A stretch of 7,549 nt of DNA from Pirellulales bacterium (GCA_030605745.1 JAUWHT010000233.1:1-7549), one strand, 5' to 3'. Numbered from the stretch's first letter, positions 1 to 5,367 are shown. Translations and numbers: made by a program. Notes: generated from the sequence alone by a model not told the origin.

Positions 1-431
1 TCGCCTTCGAGTCCGACCAGCGGCTGATCTTCAGCCTGGAGTTACCCGACGCATCGCCCAGCGGCGGGACCAAAGACATCCTGGTCGACGACGCCGAGTT
101 CTGGTACCTGACCCCATACACCGTCATCGGGACCGACGAGACCGGGCACCTGCAAAACACCGGCCCGCAGCCCCGCATCCTCCGCAGCGACGCCGATCGC
201 CTGGGTCTGGTCATGGCCGGCGCCATTTCCCGCTACTACACCAGCCGCGCCCGGGCAGAGATCGTCATCAAAGGCCACCTCCCCTGGGCACTACTGGTCG
301 GCCAGATCCTCACAGTAATCGAGACCGGCGGCTCGTCCCAGGCGATGCAGGCCCCGATCACGTCGATCGCGTGGCAGACGTCGGAGAAGGGATCGCCGAT
401 AACCACCATCCGGGCAGGATTCGCGGGGTAG
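1..431 (+). CDS. C-terminal part of a phage tail/baseplate-like structural protein (partial)
   Basis: The reading frame is open from base 3 to the TAG at 429-431, giving 142 residues; the start lies left of the window. The first ATG in frame (213) is internal, since the upstream sequence reads as good protein with strong G/C third positions. The C-terminal 70 residues contain alternating hydrophobic strands, a segment LLVGQILTVIETGG and a final stretch SPITTIRAGF. This resembles the end of beta-barrel hub or tail proteins, where a strand-rich domain is followed by a T-T-hydrophobic ending. That comparison is from memory and weak. It ends 4 bases before the next gene, so the two are probably co-transcribed. 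Sampled GC is about 62% (bases 61-120), well above the next two genes. It may equally be another virion protein or an unknown. Confidence 0.55.
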   Translation, partial: AFESDQRLIFSLELPDASPSGGTKDILVDDAEFWYLTPYTVIGTDETGHLQNTGPQPRILRSDADRLGLVMAGAISRYYTSRARAEIVIKGHLPWALLVGQILTVIETGGSSQAMQAPITSIAWQTSEKGSPITTIRAGFAG

Positions 432-435
432 AAAT

Positions 436-1464
436 ATGAACGATCAAAACTTTCAAGATCGAAGCGGCGTACAACTGGTTCGACCGGCGAAGGGCTTGCT
501 ACCGTTAGACGCACGGCGATTCGAGTTGAAAACGGCGCTCGATCCGACAGTGGGTTATGCTGATGCGTATTCGCTTGAATGGACAGGGGAAGGTTATGAG
601 ATCAATGAAGATGTAGAGTTTGTTGTTTACGATGGTTATTTCTCGCATCGAGGCTGGGCGCATTCGGAACTACTGCGGGGAACTGTCGGCTACGCCAAGC
701 ATTTTTCCGATAGCGGCCGTTGGGAAATTATCAGCATCGAGCAACTTCCAGAGCGAATCGAAGTCACGCTCACGGAAAACATGGGCTATACGACGCCGGG
801 ATATGCAGCGTGCACAGTGAACAATTACTATCGAGGAGGCAGAGACCCAAGTGCTGTCTATGGTGCGATTTTCGTTTGCGATCCCCAAGGTCATTATCCG
901 CGTGCGCTGAGCGGCGCAAAAGGAATGGCGACTTACGATCCATTCTGTAATCTGTACATCTTGACAGAATGCCAGCAAGTATGCTGGATGATGAAAGCCA
1001 CGGCGGAAACTGTCGAGCCGGGCGATACAGTTATCAACTTCAGCGGCGCGACTGTGATGCTGCCGTTTACTGGACAGGCTCCCAATCCGTTACCGACGCA
1101 GTGCAACAACACGTTCGGCATGGCCACAAGTTCAAGTGGTGCGACGGTGTTGATCTGGTGGAACGAAACTACCGACGTATGGGAAGGTTTTGTGATTGAT
1201 CCGGTGTGGTTGGAGCCGGTAACCGATCTTCAATATGACACTTCCGATCACAAGTTCAAGGAGAAAATCATAGAATCGCTGGTACTTTACAAGAAGGATG
1301 AAGGTGATTGGGACCCCTGGCACACGGCTGTTGCTGCTTCACCTATTGATGATCTGCGGTTAGGTTCCGGTGCAATCGAAACTATAGATCGGTATCTCTA
1401 CGTCCTTGAAGGAGGCGTACAAACAAGCTGGGTTTCTCAGATCACCACTACGGAGTGCCCCTAA
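436..1464 (+). CDS. Hypothetical phage-like structural protein, 342 aa
   Basis: ATG at 436 follows the upstream stop by 4 bases; no strong ribosome site is visible, so translation may be coupled to the upstream gene. The protein begins with a soluble, strand-rich region. Residues 27-100 (ARRFELKTAL, then SLEWTGEGYEI, VEFVVYD, SGRWEI) match, as I remember them, conserved planctomycete proteins from phage-like gene clusters; the annotation is otherwise unknown. The middle (about 110-250) holds strand-like repeats and scattered Cys residues. The C-terminal part has LQYDTSDHKFKEKI followed by a Trp-rich WDPWHTA segment. There is no signal peptide or membrane helix. Base use is AT-richer than the flanks (43% GC in 601-660), which suggests a separately acquired module. 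A tail or receptor-facing virion component is my best inference; no enzyme motif is seen. Confidence 0.65.
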   Translation: MNDQNFQDRSGVQLVRPAKGLLPLDARRFELKTALDPTVGYADAYSLEWTGEGYEINEDVEFVVYDGYFSHRGWAHSELLRGTVGYAKHFSDSGRWEIISIEQLPERIEVTLTENMGYTTPGYAACTVNNYYRGGRDPSAVYGAIFVCDPQGHYPRALSGAKGMATYDPFCNLYILTECQQVCWMMKATAETVEPGDTVINFSGATVMLPFTGQAPNPLPTQCNNTFGMATSSSGATVLIWWNETTDVWEGFVIDPVWLEPVTDLQYDTSDHKFKEKIIESLVLYKKDEGDWDPWHTAVAASPIDDLRLGSGAIETIDRYLYVLEGGVQTSWVSQITTTECP

Positions 1465-1904
1465 TGGCTGTTTACCTCTGGGACAACGGCGGATTCAAGC
1501 CTCTGGTGGTGGACGGCAAGATTGCTACGCATGAGGATTGTTGCTGCAGTCCTGATATTGAATGTGGGTATTGTCAACCAGGCACCACTCCCTTTCAATT
1601 GCAACTTTCTGTTTCTGGCAATTGTTATCCAGGTACTTATATTCTTAACTGGAATCATGATGAACCGCATTGCCATTGGATGTACTCGCACGAAGGGAGT
1701 ATTTGGTTTGCGCGGTTACATGTCTTCGAAGGAGAATTGGAATGGTACGCAGCAATAAGAAGGCACGATGAAGATATATGTGGTTGGCACTGTACGCTAG
1801 ACGAGAATCCAACAGATTGCCAAATAAGCCGTACTCTTATCCATGTACTAGGCGACTGTGATGGTGCAGGATGTCCTGGCAGTATAACATTGACGCCTCT
1901 ATAA
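1464..1904 (+). CDS. Cys-rich hypothetical phage-cluster protein, 146 aa
   Basis: I chose ATG 1464 because it overlaps the previous TAA by one base (TAATG), a typical coupled restart; a GTG at 1455 would add three residues. The protein has 12 cysteines in 146 residues. A CCC triplet at 26-28 and C34/C37 lie near the N-terminus. The rest (54, 70, 106, 110, 119, 132, 137) are spread through a strand-rich body. The last residues, CPGSITLTPL, look like a closing beta strand. CCC followed by a CxxC-like cluster and a beta domain is a pattern I recall from short planctomycete proteins in the same gene order. The cysteines could bind metal or form disulfides in an extracellular particle. There is no signal peptide, as expected for a virion protein released by lysis. 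GC falls to 37% in 1621-1680. Function unknown. Confidence 0.65.
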   Translation: MAVYLWDNGGFKPLVVDGKIATHEDCCCSPDIECGYCQPGTTPFQLQLSVSGNCYPGTYILNWNHDEPHCHWMYSHEGSIWFARLHVFEGELEWYAAIRRHDEDICGWHCTLDENPTDCQISRTLIHVLGDCDGAGCPGSITLTPL

Positions 1905-1908
1905 TCCT

Positions 1909-2340
1909 GTGATCAATTGCAATTTCCACCTCAACGTCGACGGATTCTGGCAATGCAACCGAGAGGGTTGCCAGTGGATTTACCCGATCAAGAGCGACAA
2001 GCCACCAAGGCGAAACTGCCCAGCCGCCGAGAAGCTGGGGATCAAAGGTTCCGGCGACCACCTGCACGACTTGATAAAGCAGATCGTCGGCGAGGGACCG
2101 ATGGCCGGATGCGGTTGCAGAAACCGGATAATGCAGATGAACCTCTGGGGCGTTGTCGGATGCCGGGAACACATGGAAGTGATCGTGGATTGGCTGCTGT
2201 CCGAGGCCACGAAGCGCGGCTGGAAATCCGCCCGTTGGTTCGGAGCGCGGGCGGCGGTCAAGGTTTTGGTGCGGTGGGCTATCAGGCGAGCGGAAAGGGC
2301 CGAAATAGGATCAATTGCCGAAACCGGCTCCCACCCTTGA
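1909..2340 (+). CDS. Small Cys-rich protein with Zn-ribbon-like N-terminus, 143 aa
   Basis: The only usable start is GTG 1909, 4 bases after the previous stop; it keeps the N-terminal cysteines in frame. Residues 1-37 contain C4, C16, C21 and C37 around a FWQCNREGCQW segment, which looks like a small zinc ribbon. Residues 45-106 contain a helical region and GCGCRNRIMQMNLWG, then GCREHMEVIVDWLLSEATKR. This second block (GCGC, MNxWG, C, IVxWLxxEAxxRG) is one I remember from planctomycete phage-like clusters directly after Cys-rich tail-like genes; I cannot name a function. The C-terminus is basic and helical (ARAAVKVLVRWAIRRAER), suited to nucleic-acid or protein contact. GC is back near 58% (2041-2100). 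The TGA overlaps the -35 of the next promoter, so it is probably the last gene of this run. Confidence 0.7.
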   Translation: MINCNFHLNVDGFWQCNREGCQWIYPIKSDKPPRRNCPAAEKLGIKGSGDHLHDLIKQIVGEGPMAGCGCRNRIMQMNLWGVVGCREHMEVIVDWLLSEATKRGWKSARWFGARAAVKVLVRWAIRRAERAEIGSIAETGSHP

Positions 2341-2364
2341 CGCATTCTCTGGGGATGCTATAAT
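2337..2364 (+). promoter_or_regulatory. Strong sigma70-type promoter for the two-gene cassette
   Basis: TTGACG at 2337-2342 is followed by a 16-base spacer and a perfect TATAAT at 2359-2364, preceded by TG at 2356-2357 (extended -10). Transcription would start near 2371, leaving a leader of about 18 bases before the ATG at 2389. The -35 box overlaps the TGA of the upstream gene, so the cassette can be expressed independently of the structural run. This is the best match to a vegetative promoter in the window. Confidence 0.75.
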
Positions 2365-2388
2365 ATGGGAGTGTGAAGTGGGATCGGC

Positions 2389-2631
2389 ATGAACAATCAC
2401 AAGAACAAGCACATCCGGGCGGCGATTGAATATGCGTTGTCGAAGGGTTGGCGATTGGAGTTGGCTGGTCCAAGTGCGCATATTTGGGGAACGTTGTATT
2501 GTCCCCACGCAGGCCGAGATGGCTGCTTTCGGCACGTCTATTGCACGCCGCGGGTACCGGAAAATCACGCGAGAAAAATACGGCGCGAAGTAGATAGCTG
2601 TCCTCATTGCAAAGAGGAGGAAGCCCAATGA
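2389..2631 (+). CDS. Small HicA-like protein, putative toxin of a two-gene cassette, 80 aa
   Basis: ATG 2389 follows the promoter by a short leader; only a weak GTGGGA ribosome site is seen. The predicted order is helix (8-18), strand (GWRLEL, 20-25), a GPSAHIWG turn with H31, strand (TLYCPH), strand (FRHVYC) and a basic helix (PENHARKIRREVD, 57-69). That order, a GW start, an SxH near the second strand and a closing basic helix, resembles the small dsRNA-binding fold of HicA mRNA interferases, whose catalytic His sits in a GSH turn. Extra cysteines (38, 46, 52, 71, 74; CPHC at the end) are not HicA-like and could hold zinc. The ATGA overlap with the next gene and the private promoter fit a toxin-antitoxin layout. 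An alternative is a small zinc protein of unknown role. Confidence 0.5.
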   Translation: MNNHKNKHIRAAIEYALSKGWRLELAGPSAHIWGTLYCPHAGRDGCFRHVYCTPRVPENHARKIRREVDSCPHCKEEEAQ

Positions 2632-2882
2632 AAACATTCGGTTTTGAAGTTATCCTGGCCGCTGGAACTGAAATGACGGAAGAGTTGGCCAATCGGCTGT
2701 TTGAAGTCGGTTGCGACGACGGAACTCCGGGCGTATCGTGCGGCGCTGCCGGCATCGGTTTTAGCCGCGAGGCCGACTCCCTGGAGTCCGCGATTCGCTC
2801 CGCCGTGGCGGACGTTCAAAAGGCCGGTTGCACGGTGGATCGCGTGGAGATCGAATACGATTCCTTGGCGCCGATCGCCTGA
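2628..2882 (+). CDS. Small partner protein, putative antitoxin-like, 84 aa
   Basis: ATG 2628 overlaps the TGA of the upstream gene (ATGA), with a good AGAGGAGG ribosome site inside that gene. The fold looks like strand (KTFGFEVILA), helix (TEELANRLFEVG), CDDG loop, strand (AGIGFSREA), helix (SLESAIRSAVADVQKAG) and strand (VDRVEIEY). I remember a widespread family starting MKTFxFxLxL, with FEAGCDD, a FDREAxSLxxAI segment and RVE near the end. Longer members continue into a helix-turn-helix DNA-binding part; here the protein stops at DSLAPIA, just where that part would begin. The frames downstream show no HTH. So this is either a naturally short form or a shortened one. By position it would neutralise or regulate the upstream protein; this is inferred from layout only. 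Confidence 0.55.
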   Translation: MKTFGFEVILAAGTEMTEELANRLFEVGCDDGTPGVSCGAAGIGFSREADSLESAIRSAVADVQKAGCTVDRVEIEYDSLAPIA

Positions 2883-2925
2883 GCGTTCAGCTTCCCACGG
2901 GCCTTGAACGGTGCGAAAGGGTATT

Positions 2926-2949
2926 GGGAGTAGGGGCCAGGGGCCGGGG
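2926..2949 (+). other. G-quadruplex motif between convergent gene groups
   Basis: Four G-runs (2926-2928, 2933-2936, 2940-2943, 2946-2949) are separated by loops of 4, 3 and 2 bases on the plus strand, meeting the usual G4 definition. It lies 43 bases after the stop of the cassette and about 34 bases past the stop of the minus-strand group, so it sits at the meeting point of two transcripts. The same bases contain GGCC words that could form a small competing hairpin. A role in ending or stabilising the plus-strand transcript is possible; no T-run is present, so it is not a classic terminator. Confidence 0.5.
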
Positions 2950-2983
2950 ATCAGTGGAGAGTGGTCAAATCGGAGTTCGGACG

Positions 2984-3229
2984 TTACCCGCCACCGTCGT
3001 ATCTAATCGTAATCGACTTCACCTTCAGGCCGATCGTCTGGAGCGCGTCTGCCACTTGCTTGCCAATCTCCCAGGCCTCGTGGCATATCGGGCAATCCGG
3101 ATCGCCGCCCGAAATCTCGACGTGCCAGCTTGACGGCGACGGAAAGTCGCAACAGTCGCAGGCCTGCGTCTCCCCGTAATCGCAGTGCTCGGGTTCCGTA
3201 GCGTGGTACTGTCGATTTATCGCAATCAT
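2984..3229 (-). CDS. Small Cys-rich hypothetical protein, 81 aa
   Basis: ATG at 3229 has a clear GGGGAGGAG ribosome site about 8 bases upstream on the minus strand, which decides the start. The N-terminal half holds C16, C24, C26 and C27 (the last three as CDCC) and then DPDCPICHEAW near residues 44-52, a likely metal-binding arrangement. The C-terminal third is helix (EIGKQVADALQTIG) then strand (KVKSITIRYDGGG). I do not recognise the family. The strand-helix-strand ending is loosely like that of the neighbouring antitoxin-like protein. The start is 22 bases after the stop of the upstream minus-strand gene, so the three minus-strand genes probably form one transcript. It has no signal peptide. 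Confidence 0.65.
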   Translation of the reverse strand: MIAINRQYHATEPEHCDYGETQACDCCDFPSPSSWHVEISGGDPDCPICHEAWEIGKQVADALQTIGLKVKSITIRYDGGG

Positions 3230-3251
3230 GCCTCACACTCCTCCCCTCTCA

Positions 3252-3554
3252 TCATGGCGGTTTGGTGAACCCTGATTCTGTGGCGGCCGGTTCGCCGGCG
3301 GCGGATGGTTTCCTGCCGGGCACCCCGATCTCTTCGACCCATACTTCAGCCGATTCGATGCTGAACAATTCGAGATAGTAGCGTCCTGGCCCGTCGTACA
3401 CGACCGACGAATCGGAACCCTCGGCGCTTGCGTCGGCGACGTTGGTTCGGTCATCACGATAACAGGTGATCGAGACATAGCCGCTCGACTCCCAGTGCAG
3501 CCGCCAGACGGGGGTTCTTACCTCAAACGTCTCAGTTGTTTTGCGTCCATCCAC
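3252..3554 (-). CDS. Beta-sandwich-like domain protein, 100 aa, possibly the detached C-terminus of the upstream gene
   Basis: The likely start is GTG 3554, but no ribosome site precedes it. The same frame continues upstream through TGT and TGG to the TAG (3561-3563) that ends the upstream gene, so the two open frames are collinear and separated by one stop codon. Residues 5-75 form a strand-rich domain: KTTETFEV, then VWRLHWESSGYVSI, then GPGRYYLELFS and VWVEEIG. I recall this KTTExFxV...WRxxW...GPGxYYLxV pattern as a small beta-sandwich found at the C-terminus of bacterial envelope proteins. Homologues that I remember carry a Trp shortly before KTTE, which here would be supplied by the TGG just past the TAG. 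The tail is Pro/Ala/Ser-rich and looks disordered. It may be a real short gene, a readthrough extension or half of a broken gene. Confidence 0.55.
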   Translation of the reverse strand: MDGRKTTETFEVRTPVWRLHWESSGYVSITCYRDDRTNVADASAEGSDSSVVYDGPGRYYLELFSIESAEVWVEEIGVPGRKPSAAGEPAATESGFTKPP

Positions 3555-3560
3555 ACACCA

Positions 3561-4094
3561 CTAGGGCAGCCTTCGCCGACTGCAGTTGGCCCCGGCGCGC
3601 GGGGGTTCACTTGCTGCTTCTGATTCTTCTCCGGCCGCCATGATCTCGTCGAACATCTTCTGGTCGATCACTTTCGACGCGAGCATTTCCTTGGCAAACC
3701 ACTGCCCGCCAATCATCTTGTAGGCCGATTCGGGGAAGTACCAATCCGCCTCGAATCGCGCACGAAAATGGTCTGTCCGCAGCGTGTCGAGCACGGCCTG
3801 GTTGCCGATACACATTTGCAACAGAGCCAGGGTGCGCAGGTGATGGGTGATAAACTCCTTGCAGATCTTCTCGGCCTTCTCCTTTTCCGCCGCGAGTTTC
3901 TCCAATTCAGGATCCGGCTCACCGGCGCGTTTCTCAGCCCGGGCCAGTTCCAGATCGAGCGTCCGGTTCTGTTCGAGCAACCGGTCCCGCTCGGCGGTCA
4001 CCTCGCCCAGCGACCCGCCGGTCAACGACGCGATCAGCAGCCCGGCAAGCACCCCCGCGGCCGCACCACAAAGCCCCACGATAACCTTACCCAT
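3561..4094 (-). CDS. Membrane-anchored coiled-coil hypothetical protein, 177 aa
   Basis: ATG 4094 is preferred over GTG 4097 because the AAGGAGGGG ribosome site sits 7 bases upstream. Residues 2-28 form a signal-anchor or transmembrane helix (KVIVGLCGAAAGVLAGLLIA). Residues about 30-80 are Glu/Lys/Arg-rich heptads (ERDRLLEQNRTLDLELARAE, ELEKLAAEKEKAEKI) predicting a coiled coil. A helical domain (FITHHLRTLALLQMC... WYFPESAYKMIGGQWFAKEML) follows to about residue 155. The end (PPRAGANCSRRRLP) is disordered. The bulk would lie in the periplasm. The family is not recognised. The gene ends at TAG, after which the same frame continues into the beta-sandwich-like domain, so the ancestral product may have been about 280 residues. 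It is the first minus-strand gene inside the element, next to the tRNA junction. Confidence 0.7.
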   Translation of the reverse strand: MGKVIVGLCGAAAGVLAGLLIASLTGGSLGEVTAERDRLLEQNRTLDLELARAEKRAGEPDPELEKLAAEKEKAEKICKEFITHHLRTLALLQMCIGNQAVLDTLRTDHFRARFEADWYFPESAYKMIGGQWFAKEMLASKVIDQKMFDEIMAAGEESEAASEPPRAGANCSRRRLP

Positions 4095-4119
4095 CACAAC
4101 CCCTCCTTAACCGCCCATC

Positions 4120-4148
4120 ATGTTATCACCCCCCCAACCGGATTGCAA
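4120..4148 (-). promoter_or_regulatory. Candidate promoter for the minus-strand group, partly inside the tRNA fragment
   Basis: On the minus strand TTGCAA (4148-4143) is followed by a 17-base spacer and TAACAT (4125-4120). Each box matches the sigma70 consensus at 4 of 6 positions. The spacing is ideal and the start would lie near 4113, about 19 bases before the ATG at 4094. The -35 box is the tRNA anticodon loop itself, so it would have been created by integration. Weak on sequence alone. Confidence 0.3.
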
Positions 4149-4183
4149 ATCCGCCATCGCCGGTTCAAATCCGGCCGGCGCCT
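4139..4183 (+). pseudogene. 3' fragment of tRNA-Cys (GCA), probable integration attachment site
   Basis: The fragment contains most of the anticodon arm with loop TTGCAAA (4143-4149; anticodon GCA at 4145-4147), the 3' anticodon strand TCCGC (4150-4154), and a short variable region. A perfect T arm follows (GCCGG 4159-4163, TTCAAAT 4164-4170, CCGGC 4171-4175). The 3' acceptor strand CGGCGCC (4176-4182) is followed by T at the discriminator position (4183). GCA plus U73 are the Cys identity elements. CCA is not encoded. The D arm and the 5' acceptor strand are absent: the preceding bases are a run of seven C, and base 4138 (C) does not pair with 4154 (C), so similarity to a real tRNA stops at about 4139. 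A broken 3' half of this kind is the standard footprint of tyrosine-recombinase integration into a tRNA gene. Confidence 0.87.
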
Positions 4184-4247
4184 CTTTGACGAATGCGGCT
4201 GTCAAGAAATCAGTGGGCTGACGGTGGATGCTTCCTGCTCTTACAAG

Positions 4248-5081
4248 TCAGCGCGTGGACGGCTCCACCGGAAACAACCTGCGGCGGGTGGCTTCGTCCG
4301 GCTGGGTAGCATATTCACTGATCTCGTACACCTCGGCCCAGCAGATTTGCCCGCCTCGCTCCCGGCCGTACTTGGCGATTAGCTCCTTGCGGTACCGGTT
4401 GGCCCTCGCCGCTATTTTCCCAGTGTACCACTCGCGCAGCCAAGCCAGCCGCTCGGCTTCTCCGCTGGGAACCTGGTCCAAAACGCCGTCCTCGTACGGC
4501 AGCCACTCGAAGAGCTGTGAGACGTGGCAGGCCAGCATGGCCACGATCGTATCTAGCCTGTCGGTGATGTCGAGCACGTAATCGGCCCGCAATGGGCACG
4601 GCCTGGTGAACAGGTCCACCATGTACGCAATCACTGGGTCTTTCCACAACGGCCGGATGTCGCGCTCGATATTCGGCACGGTCACCATGTACGACGCATC
4701 CTGAACTGCCTGGCCTACCGCGCGGTGGTCCGGATGATAATCGTTCGGGCGGTGTGTCAGCAGCAGGTCGGGCGCGAACGTGCGTATCTCGCGGATGATC
4801 TGCCGCCGTATCTCAAGCGTCGGCAGCAGGTCGCCGTCGGGATGCTCCCACACCTCGTACGTAGCGCCGATCACCCGGCCCGCCGCGGCAGCTTCCACCG
4901 GCCGGATCGCCGCCAACTCGGCCGGTTGCCTCTGGTGATGACCGGCCGCGCCGTTGCTGACCGACACCAGTTTCACTTCGCTACCCAGTTCGCGATAGAT
5001 CGATATCAGCCCGCCGGCGTAATACTCCGCATCGTCCGGATGGGCCCCCAACACCAGCAGTCGCGGTAGTTGTTCAGGCAT
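4248..5081 (-). CDS. PIG-L/LmbE family deacetylase, 277 aa
   Basis: This is a zinc-dependent N-deacetylase-type protein (the family acts on GlcNAc-linked substrates, as in BshB and MshB). The family signature AHPDD is at residues 13-17 (H14, D17) with E19 next to it. The second signature HRPNDYHPDHRA at 110-121 supplies H110, D114 and the HPDH zinc or catalytic residues. A later CHVSQ (185-189) matches the conserved His-Ser-Gln helix. Strand-helix alternation of the first 120 residues fits the Rossmann-like fold. Length is normal to slightly long; residues 215-277 add a basic helix and RGGQICWAEVYE, common in planctomycete members. No signal peptide, so cytoplasmic. ATG 5081 gives the full signature start, though the ribosome site is poor. 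The exact substrate cannot be read. It lies just outside the integration junction, on host DNA. Confidence 0.93.
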   Translation of the reverse strand: MPEQLPRLLVLGAHPDDAEYYAGGLISIYRELGSEVKLVSVSNGAAGHHQRQPAELAAIRPVEAAAAGRVIGATYEVWEHPDGDLLPTLEIRRQIIREIRTFAPDLLLTHRPNDYHPDHRAVGQAVQDASYMVTVPNIERDIRPLWKDPVIAYMVDLFTRPCPLRADYVLDITDRLDTIVAMLACHVSQLFEWLPYEDGVLDQVPSGEAERLAWLREWYTGKIAARANRYRKELIAKYGRERGGQICWAEVYEISEYATQPDEATRRRLFPVEPSTR

Positions 5082-5133
5082 AAAAAGGTTCTCAGTTTTC
5101 AGCTATCAGTTGTCAGTGGGATTCAGTGATTCT

Positions 5134-5173
5134 CGCGGGTGCAATAGCCGGGGGACAACGTCCCGCGGGTGCA
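5134..5173. repeat. Direct repeats with small hairpins in the divergent intergenic region
   Basis: CGCGGGTGCA occurs twice (5134-5143 and 5164-5173), exactly 30 bases apart. Between and overlapping them is a hairpin GGGAC-AAC-GTCCC (5152-5164). Just to the left, 5092-5118 holds a degenerate run of CAGTTTTCAG / ATCAGTTGTCAG words of the kind seen as filler repeats in many large bacterial genomes. I see no gene in 5082-5497. The region separates the minus-strand deacetylase from the plus-strand kinase. Confidence 0.5.
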
Positions 5174-5367
5174 TCAATCCGCCCCCGCACCAGCGGTGAC
5201 GATGAGTTAATGCTGCTATCATAACAGATTGGCGGCCCGATTACGACAGCTCACCATTAGGGCGGGACAACGCGGAAAATACCTCTATGGATGTATAGGC
5301 AAACGGCTCACGCTGCCTGAACTTCCCGCCCGATTGTGCTGCCAATGGTCGGGTTGCTCCCCCAAAT

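Larger units (their letters stand above)
1..4138. mobile_element. Right-hand part of a putative integrated phage-like element
   Basis: The right limit is inferred from the tRNA-Cys fragment that starts at about 4139: a tRNA 3' fragment without its 5' half marks the element-chromosome junction, and the element must lie on its 5' (left) side. The content fits. There is a compact co-directional run of structural-type genes, then a small self-promoted two-gene cassette and small hypothetical genes next to the junction, which is where accessory cargo is common. The left limit, the integrase and the intact tRNA-Cys are outside the window. It could be a prophage, a phage-derived particle cluster or a decayed remnant; the sequence here cannot decide. 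Confidence 0.6.

Noticed and set aside
1917..2363. Plus-strand open frame overlapping the 143-residue gene in another phase
   Set aside because: Arg/Pro/Gln-rich product without motifs; the overlapped frame has conserved-looking Cys blocks and correct spacing to its neighbour.
2828..3179. Plus-strand open frames over the G-rich spacer and the small Cys-rich gene
   Set aside because: Low-complexity products, no ribosome site, and they conflict with the minus-strand gene that has one.
3548..3600. A pair of compensating frameshifts joining the two collinear minus-strand frames through a different phase (reading TAVGEGCPSGVW)
   Set aside because: Needs two independent indels, whereas a single in-frame TAG explains the arrangement; noted only as an alternative for a homologue alignment.
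4186..4206. TTGAC...GTCAA inverted repeat just after the tRNA fragment, considered as a terminator
   Set aside because: Only a 5-bp stem with a 10-base loop and no T-run.
3768..4382. Long plus-strand open frame spanning the tRNA fragment
   Set aside because: It is antisense to the coiled-coil and deacetylase genes, crosses the integration junction and has no recognisable domain.
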